A program made the translations under genes and the position numbers. Positions 52,431 to 61,067 of a stretch of DNA of 64,000 bases are shown here, piece after piece (position 1 is the first letter of the stretch; every line of letters starts with the position of its first letter). Below the pieces are notes generated by a model. The model saw nothing but the letters and a program-made list of their open reading frames with translations. It was not told the origin of the DNA and ran no database searches. The stretch covers positions 416,052 to 480,051 of the forward strand of contig NZ_QRZF01000002.1 of assembly GCF_003464595.1 (NCBI RefSeq). The letters are read 5' to 3'. The stretch comes from Bacteroides intestinalis. GTDB taxonomy: Bacteria > Bacteroidota > Bacteroidia > Bacteroidales > Bacteroidaceae.

Positions 52431-52938
52431 AAGGCTGCTCGCCGAGTTTTACGAGGGGAACACTACCGAGAGCCAGGAAGAGGCGTTGAGAGATTATTTC
52501 AGAACAACGGAAGTACCTGAACATCTGCAGAAGGATAAAGAAATTTTTCTTAGCCTTTACCAGGATGCAAATAGAGATGTGGAAGTTCCTGAGGGGCTGG
52601 GGGATAAACTAAGCCTGCTGATTGATGAAAAGGCTGAGGAGGAGCAACGGTTCTTCAGTCCTAACAAGTCCAAACGCAACTGGCGCTGGATTGGAAGTGT
52701 TGCAGCTACCATATTGGTGATTATAGGTATAGGGTATGGGGTCGAAAATCTCGGAAGAGGGGTGTGTCCGCCTACACCGCAAGATACATTCTCTGATCCG
52801 GAAGAAGCTTATCAGGTGCTGCAAGCTACTTTGATGGAAGTTTCTACCAATTTGAACCAAGGCATTGCTCAGGTGAAGGAGACGCAGGTTGATATGAAGA
52901 AAGTAAATCAGGAAATAAAAAAAGAAATACAAAGATAA
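52411..52938 (+). CDS. Probable anti-sigma membrane protein
   Basis: A 175-residue protein with a cytoplasmic helical N-terminus (about 1-85: IERLLAEFYEGNTTESQEEAL), one membrane helix (about 92-110: WIGSVAATILVIIGIGYGV) and a periplasmic coiled segment. This layout and its 20-bp overlap with the sigma gene suggest an anti-sigma factor, although no zinc motif is present. I chose ATG 52411 (MKVEEIERLL). The exported DUF4252 gene follows by a few bases. Confidence 0.75.
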   Translation: MKVEEIERLLAEFYEGNTTESQEEALRDYFRTTEVPEHLQKDKEIFLSLYQDANRDVEVPEGLGDKLSLLIDEKAEEEQRFFSPNKSKRNWRWIGSVAATILVIIGIGYGVENLGRGVCPPTPQDTFSDPEEAYQVLQATLMEVSTNLNQGIAQVKETQVDMKKVNQEIKKEIQR

Positions 52939-52944
52939 ATGATT

Positions 52945-53718
52945 ATGAAACTCAACAAGATTTTATTGGCAGGTGTGTTGCTGATGTTACCCCTGCTCTG
53001 CCAGGCGCAGAAAAATATATTCAACACCTACAATGATATGAAGGGCGTCTCCTCCGTTTATATCTCAAAGGCGATGATTGAAATGAATCCTAACCTGTTT
53101 ACGAAAGATATCTATATAGGAAAGGTATCCGGTAAATTGGATTGTGTGCAGATTCTTTCTACGATGGATAGCAATATCAAGAAAGACATGCGTAAGGATT
53201 TGCGTGCATTGGTGCAGTCCTCTAAATATGAGTTGCTGATGAAGCAGAAAGGCACCGTATCCAGTTCCGAATTTTATATCAATAGGAAAGGGGATAAAGT
53301 AAAAGAGCTGATTATGATTATTGATGGTGCTGCCAACTTGAAGTTTGTTTATCTGGAAGGCGAAATGACTTTAAAGGATATTCAGAATATCATGATGTAT
53401 CAGAATACAAGTATGAATGAGGGAGGGAATGTATATCGTATCGTAGATGGTACTCTTGATTTGGCCGATTTGGGCGTTTTGGATGGTCTGCAAGGATTAG
53501 AAAGCTTGCAAGGATTAGAGGGTTTACAAGGCTTGGAAGGTTTAAAGAGTCTGGAAAGCTTAAAAAGTCTGGAAAGCCTGAAAGGATTGAAAAGTTTGAA
53601 AGACTTAGGTAAGTTGAAAGATAGCGAATATTTAAAGAAACAGATGGATGCTGATACTTGGAAACGATTTGAGGAAAGCATGGAGATGCTTGAAAAGCGT
53701 TTGGAAGACCTGGAATGA
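52945..53718 (+). CDS. DUF4252 exported protein with a [G/S]-L-[Q/E/K] tripeptide-repeat tail
   Basis: A 257-residue protein with a signal peptide (ILLAGVLLMLPLLCQAQ), a DUF4252 domain (about 25-155: GVSSVYISKAMIEMNP, VQILSTMDSNIKKDMRKDL, RKGDKVKELIMIIDG) and then an unusual low-complexity segment (about 170-220). In it GLQ, GLE, SLE, SLK and GLK triplets are repeated about sixteen times without interruption. The tail ends in a charged coil. A three-residue period with Leu at each second position could form an extended or polyproline-like rod or a solenoid. It is the third gene of the sigma/anti-sigma operon, typical for DUF4252. Confidence 0.85.
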   Translation: MKLNKILLAGVLLMLPLLCQAQKNIFNTYNDMKGVSSVYISKAMIEMNPNLFTKDIYIGKVSGKLDCVQILSTMDSNIKKDMRKDLRALVQSSKYELLMKQKGTVSSSEFYINRKGDKVKELIMIIDGAANLKFVYLEGEMTLKDIQNIMMYQNTSMNEGGNVYRIVDGTLDLADLGVLDGLQGLESLQGLEGLQGLEGLKSLESLKSLESLKGLKSLKDLGKLKDSEYLKKQMDADTWKRFEESMEMLEKRLEDLE

Positions 53719-53752
53719 GGCCATCTGCTGATAGGTGTAAATAGTTTGTTGA

Positions 53753-53782
53753 AAAGGGGGAGCCGATTCCGGTTCCCCCTTT
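53753..53782. terminator. Bidirectional terminator between the DUF4252 gene and recA
   Basis: AAAGGGGGA pairs with TTCCCCCTTT (53753-53761 with 53773-53782) between the convergent genes. Confidence 0.8.
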
Positions 53783-53791
53783 ATTGTGAGA

Positions 53792-54829
53792 TTACTTGTC
53801 CTTTCTAAGTGCCTCGAAAATCAATCCTTCCAGTTCTTCTGCCAGTTCCGGATTATCGGCAACCACTTGTTTGGCTGCATCACGTCCCTGTGCCAGTTTC
53901 GTTTCATTATAGCTGAACCAGGAACCGCTTTTCTTGATGATACCCAAATCTGCACCCAGATCAATGATTTCACCGGCGCGGGAAATACCTTCACCGAACA
54001 TGATATCAAATTCTGCTCTACGGAAAGGAGGTGCCACTTTATTCTTCACTACTTTTACTTTAGTTTGCTTACCTAATACTTCGTCACCATTCTTGATAGC
54101 TTGGCTTCCGCGAATATCCAGACGTACTGAAGCGTAGAACTTCAAGGCATTACCACCGGTAGTTGTTTCAGGATTACCAAACATAACACCAATCTTTTCA
54201 CGCAACTGATTGATGAAGATACATGTGGTACGTGTCTTGCTTACGGCTGCTGTCAGTTTACGCAATGCCTGAGACATCAGACGTGCCTGCAAACCAACCT
54301 TATTGTCACCCATGTCACCTTCGATTTCTGCTTTTGGAGTCAGAGCAGCTACAGAGTCCACGACGATAATATCGATTGCAGAAGAACGGATCAGTTGTTC
54401 TGCGATTTCCAGAGCTTGTTCTCCATTGTCCGGTTGAGAAATCAATAGATTGTCTACATCTACACCCAACTTGGCAGCATAAAAACGGTCGAATGCATGT
54501 TCTGCATCAATAAATGCGGCAATGCCACCTGCTTTTTGTGCTTCGGCAATGGCATGGATAGCCAGAGTCGTTTTACCGGAAGATTCCGGACCGTAAATTT
54601 CAATGATACGTCCGCGGGGATAGCCGCCAACGCCAAGTGCTACATTCAGTCCGATAGAGCCCGAGGGGATTACTTCTACTTGTTCGACGCTTTCGTCTCC
54701 CATTTTCATGATAGAACCCTTGCCGAAGCTCTTTTCTATCTTGTCCATAGCTGCCTGCAAAGCTTTCAGCTTTTCGCTTGGTGCTATTTTATTTTCGTTC
54801 TCAAAATTAAGTTCGTCTTTCTTTGCCAT
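53792..54829 (-). CDS. recA: Recombinase RecA
   Basis: A 345-residue RecA that pairs homologous DNA and induces the SOS response. Walker [21 protein letters not shown], the MAW-like [19 protein letters not shown], loop L1/L2 region [22 protein letters not shown], and the C-terminal domain are present. Normal length. No clear SOS box is visible in the AT-rich leader. Confidence 0.97.
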   Translation of the reverse strand: MAKKDELNFENENKIAPSEKLKALQAAMDKIEKSFGKGSIMKMGDESVEQVEVIPSGSIGLNVALGVGGYPRGRIIEIYGPESSGKTTLAIHAIAEAQKAGGIAAFIDAEHAFDRFYAAKLGVDVDNLLISQPDNGEQALEIAEQLIRSSAIDIIVVDSVAALTPKAEIEGDMGDNKVGLQARLMSQALRKLTAAVSKTRTTCIFINQLREKIGVMFGNPETTTGGNALKFYASVRLDIRGSQAIKNGDEVLGKQTKVKVVKNKVAPPFRRAEFDIMFGEGISRAGEIIDLGADLGIIKKSGSWFSYNETKLAQGRDAAKQVVADNPELAEELEGLIFEALRKDK

Positions 54830-54907
54830 CTTTATGTTTACGATTTTACGAATTACGATTCAAATTAGTTTATTTACAATTCTACTATTTTACGGTATTT
54901 ATTTAGC

Positions 54908-54956
54908 GATTTACGATTTTAGTTTACCTCACAATATCTAACTTCAATCGTAAATC
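54908..54956. repeat. Inverted repeat in the recA-bcp gap
   Basis: GATTTACGATT (54908-54918) pairs perfectly with AATCGTAAATC (54946-54956) over 27 nt. The whole gap is rich in TTTACGA words. It may end transcription from bcp, whose gene stops just to the right. Confidence 0.5.
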
Positions 54957-54969
54957 TTCAAATCGTACC

Positions 54970-55416
54970 TTACAGGATTTGTGCGGCGTGGTCTTTGGTT
55001 TTTACTTCCTTCGGCGTGATAATTCGCTCTATCACCCCTTCTTCATTAATAATGAAGGTGGTGCGGAAAGTACCCATATACTTACGTCCATACATACTTT
55101 TTTCTCCCCATACTCCGAATTGCTCTACGAGTTTCTTGTCCGTATCTGCAATCAGTGGAAAGGGTAGATTGTTTTTCTCTATAAATTTCTGGTGCGACTT
55201 TTCATTATCCACGCTTACACCAATTACCTCGTAACCGGCTTTGCGTAGTTCAGAATAGTTATCACGCAGGTTGCAGGCCTGTGCCGTACATCCCGAAGTC
55301 ATATCTTTAGGATAGAAATAAAGAACTATCTTTTTTCCTTTATAGTCGCTGAGGCGGATTTCTTCGCCTTTTTCATTGATGCCCAGTACTTCGGGCGCTT
55401 TATCTCCGACTTGCAT
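54970..55416 (-). CDS. bcp: Thiol peroxidase, Bcp/PrxQ type
   Basis: A 148-residue peroxiredoxin that reduces peroxides with thioredoxin. LSDYKGKKIVLYFYPKDMTSGCTAQACNLRD carries the peroxidatic Cys of the (T/S)xxC motif and a resolving Cys five residues on, the PrxQ arrangement. No signal peptide. It lies between recA and the dehydrogenase gene, all on the minus strand. Confidence 0.93.
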   Translation of the reverse strand: MQVGDKAPEVLGINEKGEEIRLSDYKGKKIVLYFYPKDMTSGCTAQACNLRDNYSELRKAGYEVIGVSVDNEKSHQKFIEKNNLPFPLIADTDKKLVEQFGVWGEKSMYGRKYMGTFRTTFIINEEGVIERIITPKEVKTKDHAAQIL

Positions 55417-55456
55417 AGTGCATTTAAATTAAAAATAAAAAAATAAGAATGAAGAT

Positions 55457-56650
55457 TTATACTTCCAAATCTTTATCAAACACCTCATGCCACGGCAATC
55501 CTTGTTTGTTTAATTGTTCCATGAACGGGTCCGGATTAAACTCTTCCACGTTCCATACTCCCGGTTTTTTCCATAATCCTTTGAGGAACATCATGGCACC
55601 TATCATGGCAGGAACACCTGTTGTATAGCTTACCCCTTGCATACCGGTTTCCTTATAGGCTTCCTGGTGGCTGCAATTATTATAAACGTAGTAAGTACGT
55701 TCTTTACCATCTTTCAGACCACGGATACGGCAACCGATGGAAGTTTCCCCTTCGTAATTTTCACCCAGGTCTTGCGGGTTGGGCAATACGGCTTTCAGGA
55801 ATTGCAACGGAACAATCTTCACTCCGTTATAATCCACTTCGTCGATGCGTGCCATACCAATATTTTGGATTACTCGCAGGTGGGTCAGATATTCCTGACC
55901 GAAAGTCATCCAGAAACGTGCACGTTTAATGGTTGGGAAGTTTTTCACCAAAGATTCCAGTTCTTCGTGATATAAAAGATAAGAGTCACGTGGTCCGATA
56001 TTCGGGTACGTCAGATCTTTATGGATTTCCAGAGGTTGAGTAGTTACCCATTCTCCATTTTCGTAATAACGTCCGTTCTGTGTGATCTCACGGATGTTGA
56101 TTTCCGGATTGAAATTCGTGGCAAATGCCTTGTGATGATTGCCCGCATTACAGTCTACAATATCCAGATACTGCATTTCATCAAAATAATGCTTGGCGGC
56201 ATAGGCAGTATAAATGCCACTTACACCCGGGTCGAAACCGCAACCCAGGATAGCGGTCAGTCCGGCATCCTCAAAACGTTTCTTGTATGCCCATTGCCAA
56301 CTGTATTCAAAGTGAGCCACATCTTTCGGTTCATAGTTGGCAGTGTCCAGGTAATTGACTCCGCTTTTGAGGCATGCTTCCATAATGGTAAGATCCTGAT
56401 AAGGGAGTGCTACGTTTATGACGATTTCGGGTTTGAAGCTATTAAAGAGAGCTACCAGTTCATCCACATTGTCGGCATCCACCTGTGCGGTCCGGATGTT
56501 AGGGTTACCGATTGCTTTTACGATAGCGTCGCATTTGGACTTTGTGCGGCTGGCAATCATAATCTCAGTGAATACATCCGGATTTTGAGCCACCTTGTGC
56601 GCAACGACGGTACCTACACCGCCTGCACCGATAATAAGAACTTTACCCAT
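55457..56650 (-). CDS. Saccharopine-dehydrogenase-family protein, probable carboxyspermidine/carboxynorspermidine synthase
   Basis: A 397-residue NAD(P)H-dependent enzyme. N-terminal Rossmann motif VLIIGAGGVGTVVAHKVAQ, VINVALPYQDLTIMEACLKSG, the catalytic region ILGCGFDPGVSGIYTAYAAKH, and FNPEINIREITQNGRYYENG match the carboxynorspermidine dehydrogenase branch. This branch condenses aspartate semialdehyde with a diamine in the alternative spermidine pathway of Bacteroides. The decarboxylase partner is not in the window. I use ATG 56650 (MGKVLII). Confidence 0.85.
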   Translation of the reverse strand: MGKVLIIGAGGVGTVVAHKVAQNPDVFTEIMIASRTKSKCDAIVKAIGNPNIRTAQVDADNVDELVALFNSFKPEIVINVALPYQDLTIMEACLKSGVNYLDTANYEPKDVAHFEYSWQWAYKKRFEDAGLTAILGCGFDPGVSGIYTAYAAKHYFDEMQYLDIVDCNAGNHHKAFATNFNPEINIREITQNGRYYENGEWVTTQPLEIHKDLTYPNIGPRDSYLLYHEELESLVKNFPTIKRARFWMTFGQEYLTHLRVIQNIGMARIDEVDYNGVKIVPLQFLKAVLPNPQDLGENYEGETSIGCRIRGLKDGKERTYYVYNNCSHQEAYKETGMQGVSYTTGVPAMIGAMMFLKGLWKKPGVWNVEEFNPDPFMEQLNKQGLPWHEVFDKDLEV

Positions 56651-56949
56651 TTCTTTTAATAACAAATTACGAGTTACAAATTATAAACTAAAGGACGGAA
56701 TCTTTCCGTCTCCATTTCATTATAAAAAGTACGTTTCCCTCATCAGGGAACCTCTTTTTTATTGGTGAGCAAATATAGGATTTAATTCGCAGATAAACAT
56801 TAAAATCCCACTAAATACTTTTCAGAAAAAGCTTCTATTTCTAAACAAATGGCTTGTATTTGGGTTATTTTACATATATTTTCTTACTACGAATATAGGC
56901 TATACCCCGGCATCCTGCAAATAAATTTGCTTATACGCCCGGTTTGCAC
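56651..56949. other. Leader region with two hairpins upstream of the dehydrogenase gene
   Basis: About 300 bp between divergent genes. Two hairpins, GACGGA/TCCGTC (about 56694-56710) and GTTTCCC/GGGAAC (56733-56751), lie in what would be the dehydrogenase mRNA leader; the second is bordered by A-run and T-run as in a weak terminator or attenuator. I see no coding frame. Confidence 0.45.
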
Positions 56950-56957
56950 TATATTTG
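56926..56957 (+). promoter_or_regulatory. Promoter of the META-domain lipoprotein gene
   Basis: TTTG (56926-56929), 20-bp spacer, TATATTTG (56950-56957): an exact Bacteroides consensus promoter 33 bp before the start codon. Confidence 0.8.
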
Positions 56958-56989
56958 CCCCGTAAAATTAACTTAAACAACGAATAACA

Positions 56990-57781
56990 ATGAAGAAAGT
57001 TTTAGTTTCTCTCTGTATGGCAGGGGTTTTGGTAGCTCTGTCATCTTGTCGCTCGTCCAAGGATGCTGCGACATTATCTTCCATCAGTGGTGAATGGAAT
57101 ATTATTGAAATAAATGGTGCTGCTGTAGTGCCTGCTCCTAATCAGGAATTCCCTTTTATCGGTTTTGATACAACTACCGGAAAAGTATTCGGTAACAGTG
57201 GTTGCAACCGTATGATGGGTTCGTTTGATGTGAATGCTAAACCCGGTACGATTGATCTCGGTGCCATGGCAAGTACACGCATGGCTTGTCCGGATATGAC
57301 TCTGGAACAAAATGTATTGTCAGCTTTAGGACAAGTGAAGAAATATAAAAAGTTGGGCAAGGAGAACATAGCCTTGTGCGGTTCGTCCAATCGTCCTATT
57401 ATTGTATTACAAAAGAAAGCCCCTACAGTGAAATTATCAGATTTGAGTGGTAAGTGGATGATTTCTGAAGCCGGTGGCCAGGCCATTCCCGAAGGTATGG
57501 AGAAGCAACCGTTCATTGAATTTAATCTTTCGGAGAAGAGAATACACGGTAATGCCGGTTGTAATCTTATTAACGGTGGATTTGTTGCAGATAATGAGAA
57601 TTCCTCTGCTATCTCTTTCCCGCAGCTTATCAGTACGATGATGGCTTGTCCGGATATGGAAGTAGAAGGCCGCGTGATGAAAGCGCTGAATGAAGTAAAG
57701 TCTTTCGGTAAACTGGCAGGCGGTGGTATCGGGCTTTATGATGCAGACAATACGCTGGTGATGGTGTTGGTGAAGAAGTAA
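56990..57781 (+). CDS. Lipoprotein with two META (HslJ-like) domains
   Basis: A 263-residue lipoprotein (signal ends LVALSSC) with two tandem META domains (about 30-140 and 150-262). Each has the pattern GxW then FxGNxGCNRxxG: GNSGCNRMMGSFDVN with STRMACPDMTLE, and GNAGCNLINGGFVAD with STMMACPDMEVE. Single META domains occur in HslJ, linked to heat or drug tolerance; the biochemical role is unknown. Each domain keeps a Cys pair. It has its own promoter and a perfect terminator. Confidence 0.9.
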   Translation: MKKVLVSLCMAGVLVALSSCRSSKDAATLSSISGEWNIIEINGAAVVPAPNQEFPFIGFDTTTGKVFGNSGCNRMMGSFDVNAKPGTIDLGAMASTRMACPDMTLEQNVLSALGQVKKYKKLGKENIALCGSSNRPIIVLQKKAPTVKLSDLSGKWMISEAGGQAIPEGMEKQPFIEFNLSEKRIHGNAGCNLINGGFVADNENSSAISFPQLISTMMACPDMEVEGRVMKALNEVKSFGKLAGGGIGLYDADNTLVMVLVKK

Positions 57782-57801
57782 TCCGTAAAAACTGAATATA
57801 G

Positions 57802-57840
57802 AAAAACGGGATGTCAATATCTAATTGACATCCCGTTTTT
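57802..57840. terminator. Bidirectional terminator after the META gene
   Basis: A perfect 17-bp stem AAAAACGGGATGTCAAT (57802-57818) with its complement (57824-57840) and a 5-nt loop, shared by the convergent META and SMR genes. Confidence 0.95.
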
Positions 57841-57845
57841 TAGTT

Positions 57846-58172
57846 TTAATGAGAAACAACTTTTAAACCGATGATCGAACCGATCAACGTTACAATGAAA
57901 AGTAATCTCCATACGGTAGCAGGCTCTTTGAATATCAGTATGCCTGCTAATACAGTTCCCACTGCACCTATTCCTGTCCATACGGCATAAGCCGTACCAA
58001 TAGGCAGGGCTTGGGTTGCTTTTATCAGTAAAAACATACTGATACTCATAGATATTAAGAAACCGGTGAACCACCAGTACATTTCACTGCCTGTTGTTTC
58101 TTTTACCTTGCCCATGCACGATGTAAATGCTACTTCGAACAACCCGGCTACAATCAAATATATCCAACTCAT
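57846..58172 (-). CDS. Small multidrug resistance (SMR) family transporter
   Basis: A 108-residue protein with four membrane helices. Conserved Glu in helix 1 (LIVAGLFEVAFTSCMGK) is the proton/substrate site, and PIGTAYAVWTGIGAVGTVLAG is the family signature of helices 3-4. The pattern is closer to SugE/Gdx guanidinium exporters than to EmrE, but it cannot be assigned firmly. No guanidine riboswitch is visible upstream. A Crp/Fnr-type regulator gene lies just upstream (71 bp). Confidence 0.85.
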   Translation of the reverse strand: MSWIYLIVAGLFEVAFTSCMGKVKETTGSEMYWWFTGFLISMSISMFLLIKATQALPIGTAYAVWTGIGAVGTVLAGILIFKEPATVWRLLFIVTLIGSIIGLKVVSH

Positions 58173-58243
58173 AACTTTTATTTTTTGTGTGCAAAGTTCA
58201 TGAATTGTTTTGATTTGTTATTTAACAAATGATAAAAAGTGAT

Positions 58244-58807
58244 TTACCTGAATTTGGCCCGGATACGGCTTAAGCTGACTTGGGTGATGCCGAGATAAGA
58301 AGCTATATAGCCTAATTGTACTCTTTGCAGCAGATCAGGAGTGTGATTCATCAGGTCCCTATAACGTTCCAGAGATGTTTTGAATTGTCTGCCGATAAAT
58401 CTTTCCTCTGTTTTTAGCAGTTCCTGTTCTGCAAATTCTCTTCCCCAATTAGCAATGTGTATGTCTTTGCCGAATAGTTCATGCAAGGATTGTTTCTTCA
58501 TCTCGTATAGTTCACATTCCTCCAGAAGCTCTATATTCTCATAGCCTCTTTGGTTGGATACATAACTTTTCATTGAAACTACTGTGTCGCCTTCGCGTCC
58601 GAACCAGAATGTAATCTCGTTGTCAGCTAACTCAGTATAGGCGCGGACAATTCCTTTCTTGATGAAGTACACCTTGGTTTCCACTTTATCTGCTTTAAAT
58701 AAAATGTGTCCTTTGGGATAAGTAACCTCAGAAATAATCTCTTTCAACGTATTCTTTGACGCTTCCGGGAGTTTGCCTATATGATCAATAATCTGATTTA
58801 TATCCAT
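58244..58807 (-). CDS. Crp/Fnr-type transcriptional regulator
   Basis: A 187-residue regulator with a cyclic-nucleotide-binding-like beta-barrel (about 15-115: ILFKADKVETKVYFIKKGIVR, VSMKSYVSNQRGYENIE) and a C-terminal helix-turn-helix (QRVQLGYIASYLGITQVSLSRIRAKFR). The usual phosphate-binding GE/RxA pattern is poor, so it may not bind cAMP, as is common for Bacteroidetes members. It may control the SMR gene downstream. A long palindromic repeat cluster lies upstream, between it and the second Crp/Fnr gene. Confidence 0.85.
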   Translation of the reverse strand: MDINQIIDHIGKLPEASKNTLKEIISEVTYPKGHILFKADKVETKVYFIKKGIVRAYTELADNEITFWFGREGDTVVSMKSYVSNQRGYENIELLEECELYEMKKQSLHELFGKDIHIANWGREFAEQELLKTEERFIGRQFKTSLERYRDLMNHTPDLLQRVQLGYIASYLGITQVSLSRIRAKFR

Positions 58808-58840
58808 ATGAGTACTGTTTTATATCTTTTTTTTATGGTG

Positions 58841-58980
58841 TCCGATTCATACCTGAAACATATCAAGTCCGTACCCGAGCCGTGTCAAGTCCGTACCTGC
58901 TCCGTATCTTCTCCGTATAAAGGTACCTCTGAGTGGAGAATGTACGGAGCAGGTACGGACTTGACACGGTTCAGGTATGG
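58841..58980. repeat. Large inverted-repeat cluster with 22-bp units
   Basis: TCAAGTCCGTACC occurs at 58863 and 58885, exactly 22 bp apart, with related units at 58841 and 58907. The right half (58938-58980) is the reverse complement of the left: GTACGGAGCAGGTACGGACTTGACAC mirrors the second unit and its start. The cluster forms a big imperfect palindrome filling the gap between two Crp/Fnr genes. Confidence 0.85.
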
Positions 58981-59027
58981 AGTTGGTAGGGTGAAGAAGT
59001 GGTTAAACCTATAATGGTTTTATGGGT

Positions 59028-59603
59028 TTATCTTCTTCTTTTTAACCCTGCCCGTATTCTACTCAATGACTGTGGAGTAATGTATAGATACGATGCCAGA
59101 TGTTTCAGCGGAACATATTGCAATAATTCCGGGTTCTCTTCCATCAAGGTTAGATAACGCTCTGTGGCACTTGGAGTACCATATGCCAATGTATAGCTGT
59201 CAATGAATAGAATTTCCTGTTCAAAGATTTTTCGACCTAAGTTGGATAACTCTATGGAACTATTGAAGAGCTCTTCTAAATCCGGTTTGGCAATACAGTA
59301 AGCAGTACTTTCATTCACAGATTCGATGTTTACCTGTGAAATTTCATTATTGACATATCCCCAGGATGAAAAGGCTATTTCACCTGTTCCGGCAAACCAG
59401 AGAGAACTTTCTGTTCCGTCTATCATATAATAAGCACGCCAAATACCTTTCTTGAGAATGTAGAAGTTGGTATTTCGTTCTCCATCTTTCACTATTAATT
59501 CTCCTTTACCGAAATGATATTCTGTCATGTGTGACAAAAGTTCATGCAGGCTTTTTTCCGGAAGTCTGTATCTTTGGCAGAATTTCTTTATCATCGTTTC
59601 CAT
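59028..59603 (-). CDS. Second Crp/Fnr-type transcriptional regulator
   Basis: A 191-residue paralogue of the regulator at 58244-58807, with a cNMP-binding-like domain (about 30-120: GKGELIVKDGERNTNFYILKK, SLWFAGTGEIAFSSWGYVNNE) and a C-terminal helix-turn-helix (YVPLKHLASYLYITPQSLSRIRAGL). An internal ATG at 59594 is possible. Its start overlaps the end of the MATE gene by about 60 bp on the same strand, so the two are cotranscribed. Confidence 0.85.
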   Translation of the reverse strand: METMIKKFCQRYRLPEKSLHELLSHMTEYHFGKGELIVKDGERNTNFYILKKGIWRAYYMIDGTESSLWFAGTGEIAFSSWGYVNNEISQVNIESVNESTAYCIAKPDLEELFNSSIELSNLGRKIFEQEILFIDSYTLAYGTPSATERYLTLMEENPELLQYVPLKHLASYLYITPQSLSRIRAGLKRRR

Positions 59604-60975
59604 GTGGCAAAGATACTATATTTTTTTTGCGCTCCCTTTTCGCTTTTATATAAATAATAAGAATGAAAAGGGTAGTTAGTAACTCTGCCAAGGGAGTTGC
59701 CAGCCAAATGCCCGGGTTACCAAAGAGCAGGGGAAGTCCAAAGAAGCAAGCCGTTAGTAGAACGAACCCACGTAATAAGGTAATGATAGTGGCATAACGT
59801 GCCCGCTCCACACTTTGAAAATATCCGATAGATACGATATTGATGGCAAAGAAAATGAAGCCGGTAGCATACAAAGGAAGTCCTTTGCTGGCTATCTCAT
59901 AAGCCGGGTAACTGCGGTCGATGAACATGGAAACAATCTCTGAACTGAACAGGGCGGTTATGAATGCAAAAATAGCACCGCAACCGATGGCTGTTTTTAG
60001 TGCCAGCAAATAGGCACGGCGGACGCGGGCTGTTTGATGTAGTCCGTGGTTATAGCTGATAATGGGTTGGGCGGATTGTGCAATGGCATTATACACCATA
60101 AATATAATAGGAAAGAAGTAACACGCGATACTGAACGCTGCTACGCCTTCTTCTTGCAAATAATGGATAAATACTATATTTCCGACGAACATCATGCAGG
60201 CAATAGCTACTTCGCACAGGAATGCAGAAGATCCCAGACGGCACATGTATCCTATGTTACGGCGGGTCAGCTGCATGCTTTTACGAGTGAGTTTCACAGG
60301 GTAAAAGCGCAAGGCACATTTACGACGGGAGAGGTAGATGATTATCATCAATGCACCCACCGTAGTACCAATAGCACTGGCAATAGCTGCACCGAACATA
60401 CCCCATCCAAAAGGGAAGATGAAGAGGTAATCAAGAATGATGTTCAGAACGGCAGCCACTACGTTGCACATCATGGCAAAGTTGGGTGACCCATCGAGGC
60501 GCAGGAAAAACATTCCCGAATTAAGCAGAGCGGTAAACACCGAGAATGGAACAAACCACAACATATACTCTACAGCCAGTGGAGTCAGACGCTCGGAACC
60601 ACCTAAAAGGTGCACTACTTGTGGAGCAAATGAGCAAAATAGTGTAGAGGTACATATCAGTAATAGTGAAGATACTGCTATGGACTGCGTGATGTTGATG
60701 CGGGCAGCTTTTACTTTTCCGTGTGATAAATGAATAGATGCCACAACGGATGCCCCTACACCAAACATTAATCCGACGCCGGTGGAGAATAACCAGAGTG
60801 GAGCTACTATATTTACTGCTGCCAGGGCATCACTGCCAATACCTTTTCCAACGAATATCCCGTCCGTAATGACAAATAATGCAGAAAAGATCATCCCCAG
60901 TACGGTAGGGAGTAATAGTTTGCGGAACAGTGCCGCGATGTCTGTGTTTTTAAAATCAATGCTATCTCTTTCCAT
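59542..60975 (-). CDS. MATE-family efflux transporter
   Basis: A 477-residue inner-membrane exporter with twelve helices in two halves (TVLGMIFSALFVITDGIFVGK; LSSRAFLCEVAIACMMFVGN-like second half start at about 235; YNHGLHQTARVRRAYLLALKT). MATE proteins expel cationic drugs or metabolites using H+ or Na+. Substrate unknown. The charged C-terminus overlaps the start of the Crp/Fnr gene, an unusually long 62-bp same-strand overlap. Confidence 0.9.
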   Translation of the reverse strand: MERDSIDFKNTDIAALFRKLLLPTVLGMIFSALFVITDGIFVGKGIGSDALAAVNIVAPLWLFSTGVGLMFGVGASVVASIHLSHGKVKAARINITQSIAVSSLLLICTSTLFCSFAPQVVHLLGGSERLTPLAVEYMLWFVPFSVFTALLNSGMFFLRLDGSPNFAMMCNVVAAVLNIILDYLFIFPFGWGMFGAAIASAIGTTVGALMIIIYLSRRKCALRFYPVKLTRKSMQLTRRNIGYMCRLGSSAFLCEVAIACMMFVGNIVFIHYLQEEGVAAFSIACYFFPIIFMVYNAIAQSAQPIISYNHGLHQTARVRRAYLLALKTAIGCGAIFAFITALFSSEIVSMFIDRSYPAYEIASKGLPLYATGFIFFAINIVSIGYFQSVERARYATIITLLRGFVLLTACFFGLPLLFGNPGIWLATPLAELLTTLFILIIYIKAKRERKKNIVSLPHGNDDKEILPKIQTSGKKPA

Positions 60976-61067
60976 TCTATTTTAACTTTTTTCGCCGACA
61001 AAAGTAGTGCTTTTACCTGAAGGAGCGATTAACAAATGGTAATTTTCGACAGAAAAAAGGATATATA

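Noticed and set aside
54830..54969. TTTACGA-rich gap upstream of recA as an SOS regulatory region
   Set aside because: Words are AT-rich repeats without a defined palindromic LexA-type box; better seen as simple intergenic repeat sequence.
56733..56751. Minus-strand CTGATGAGGGAAAC resembling a hammerhead ribozyme core
   Set aside because: The CUGAUGA word is followed immediately by GGGAAAC with no stem II, and no stem I/III partners or cleavage triplet were found. A simple CCC/GGG hairpin explains it.
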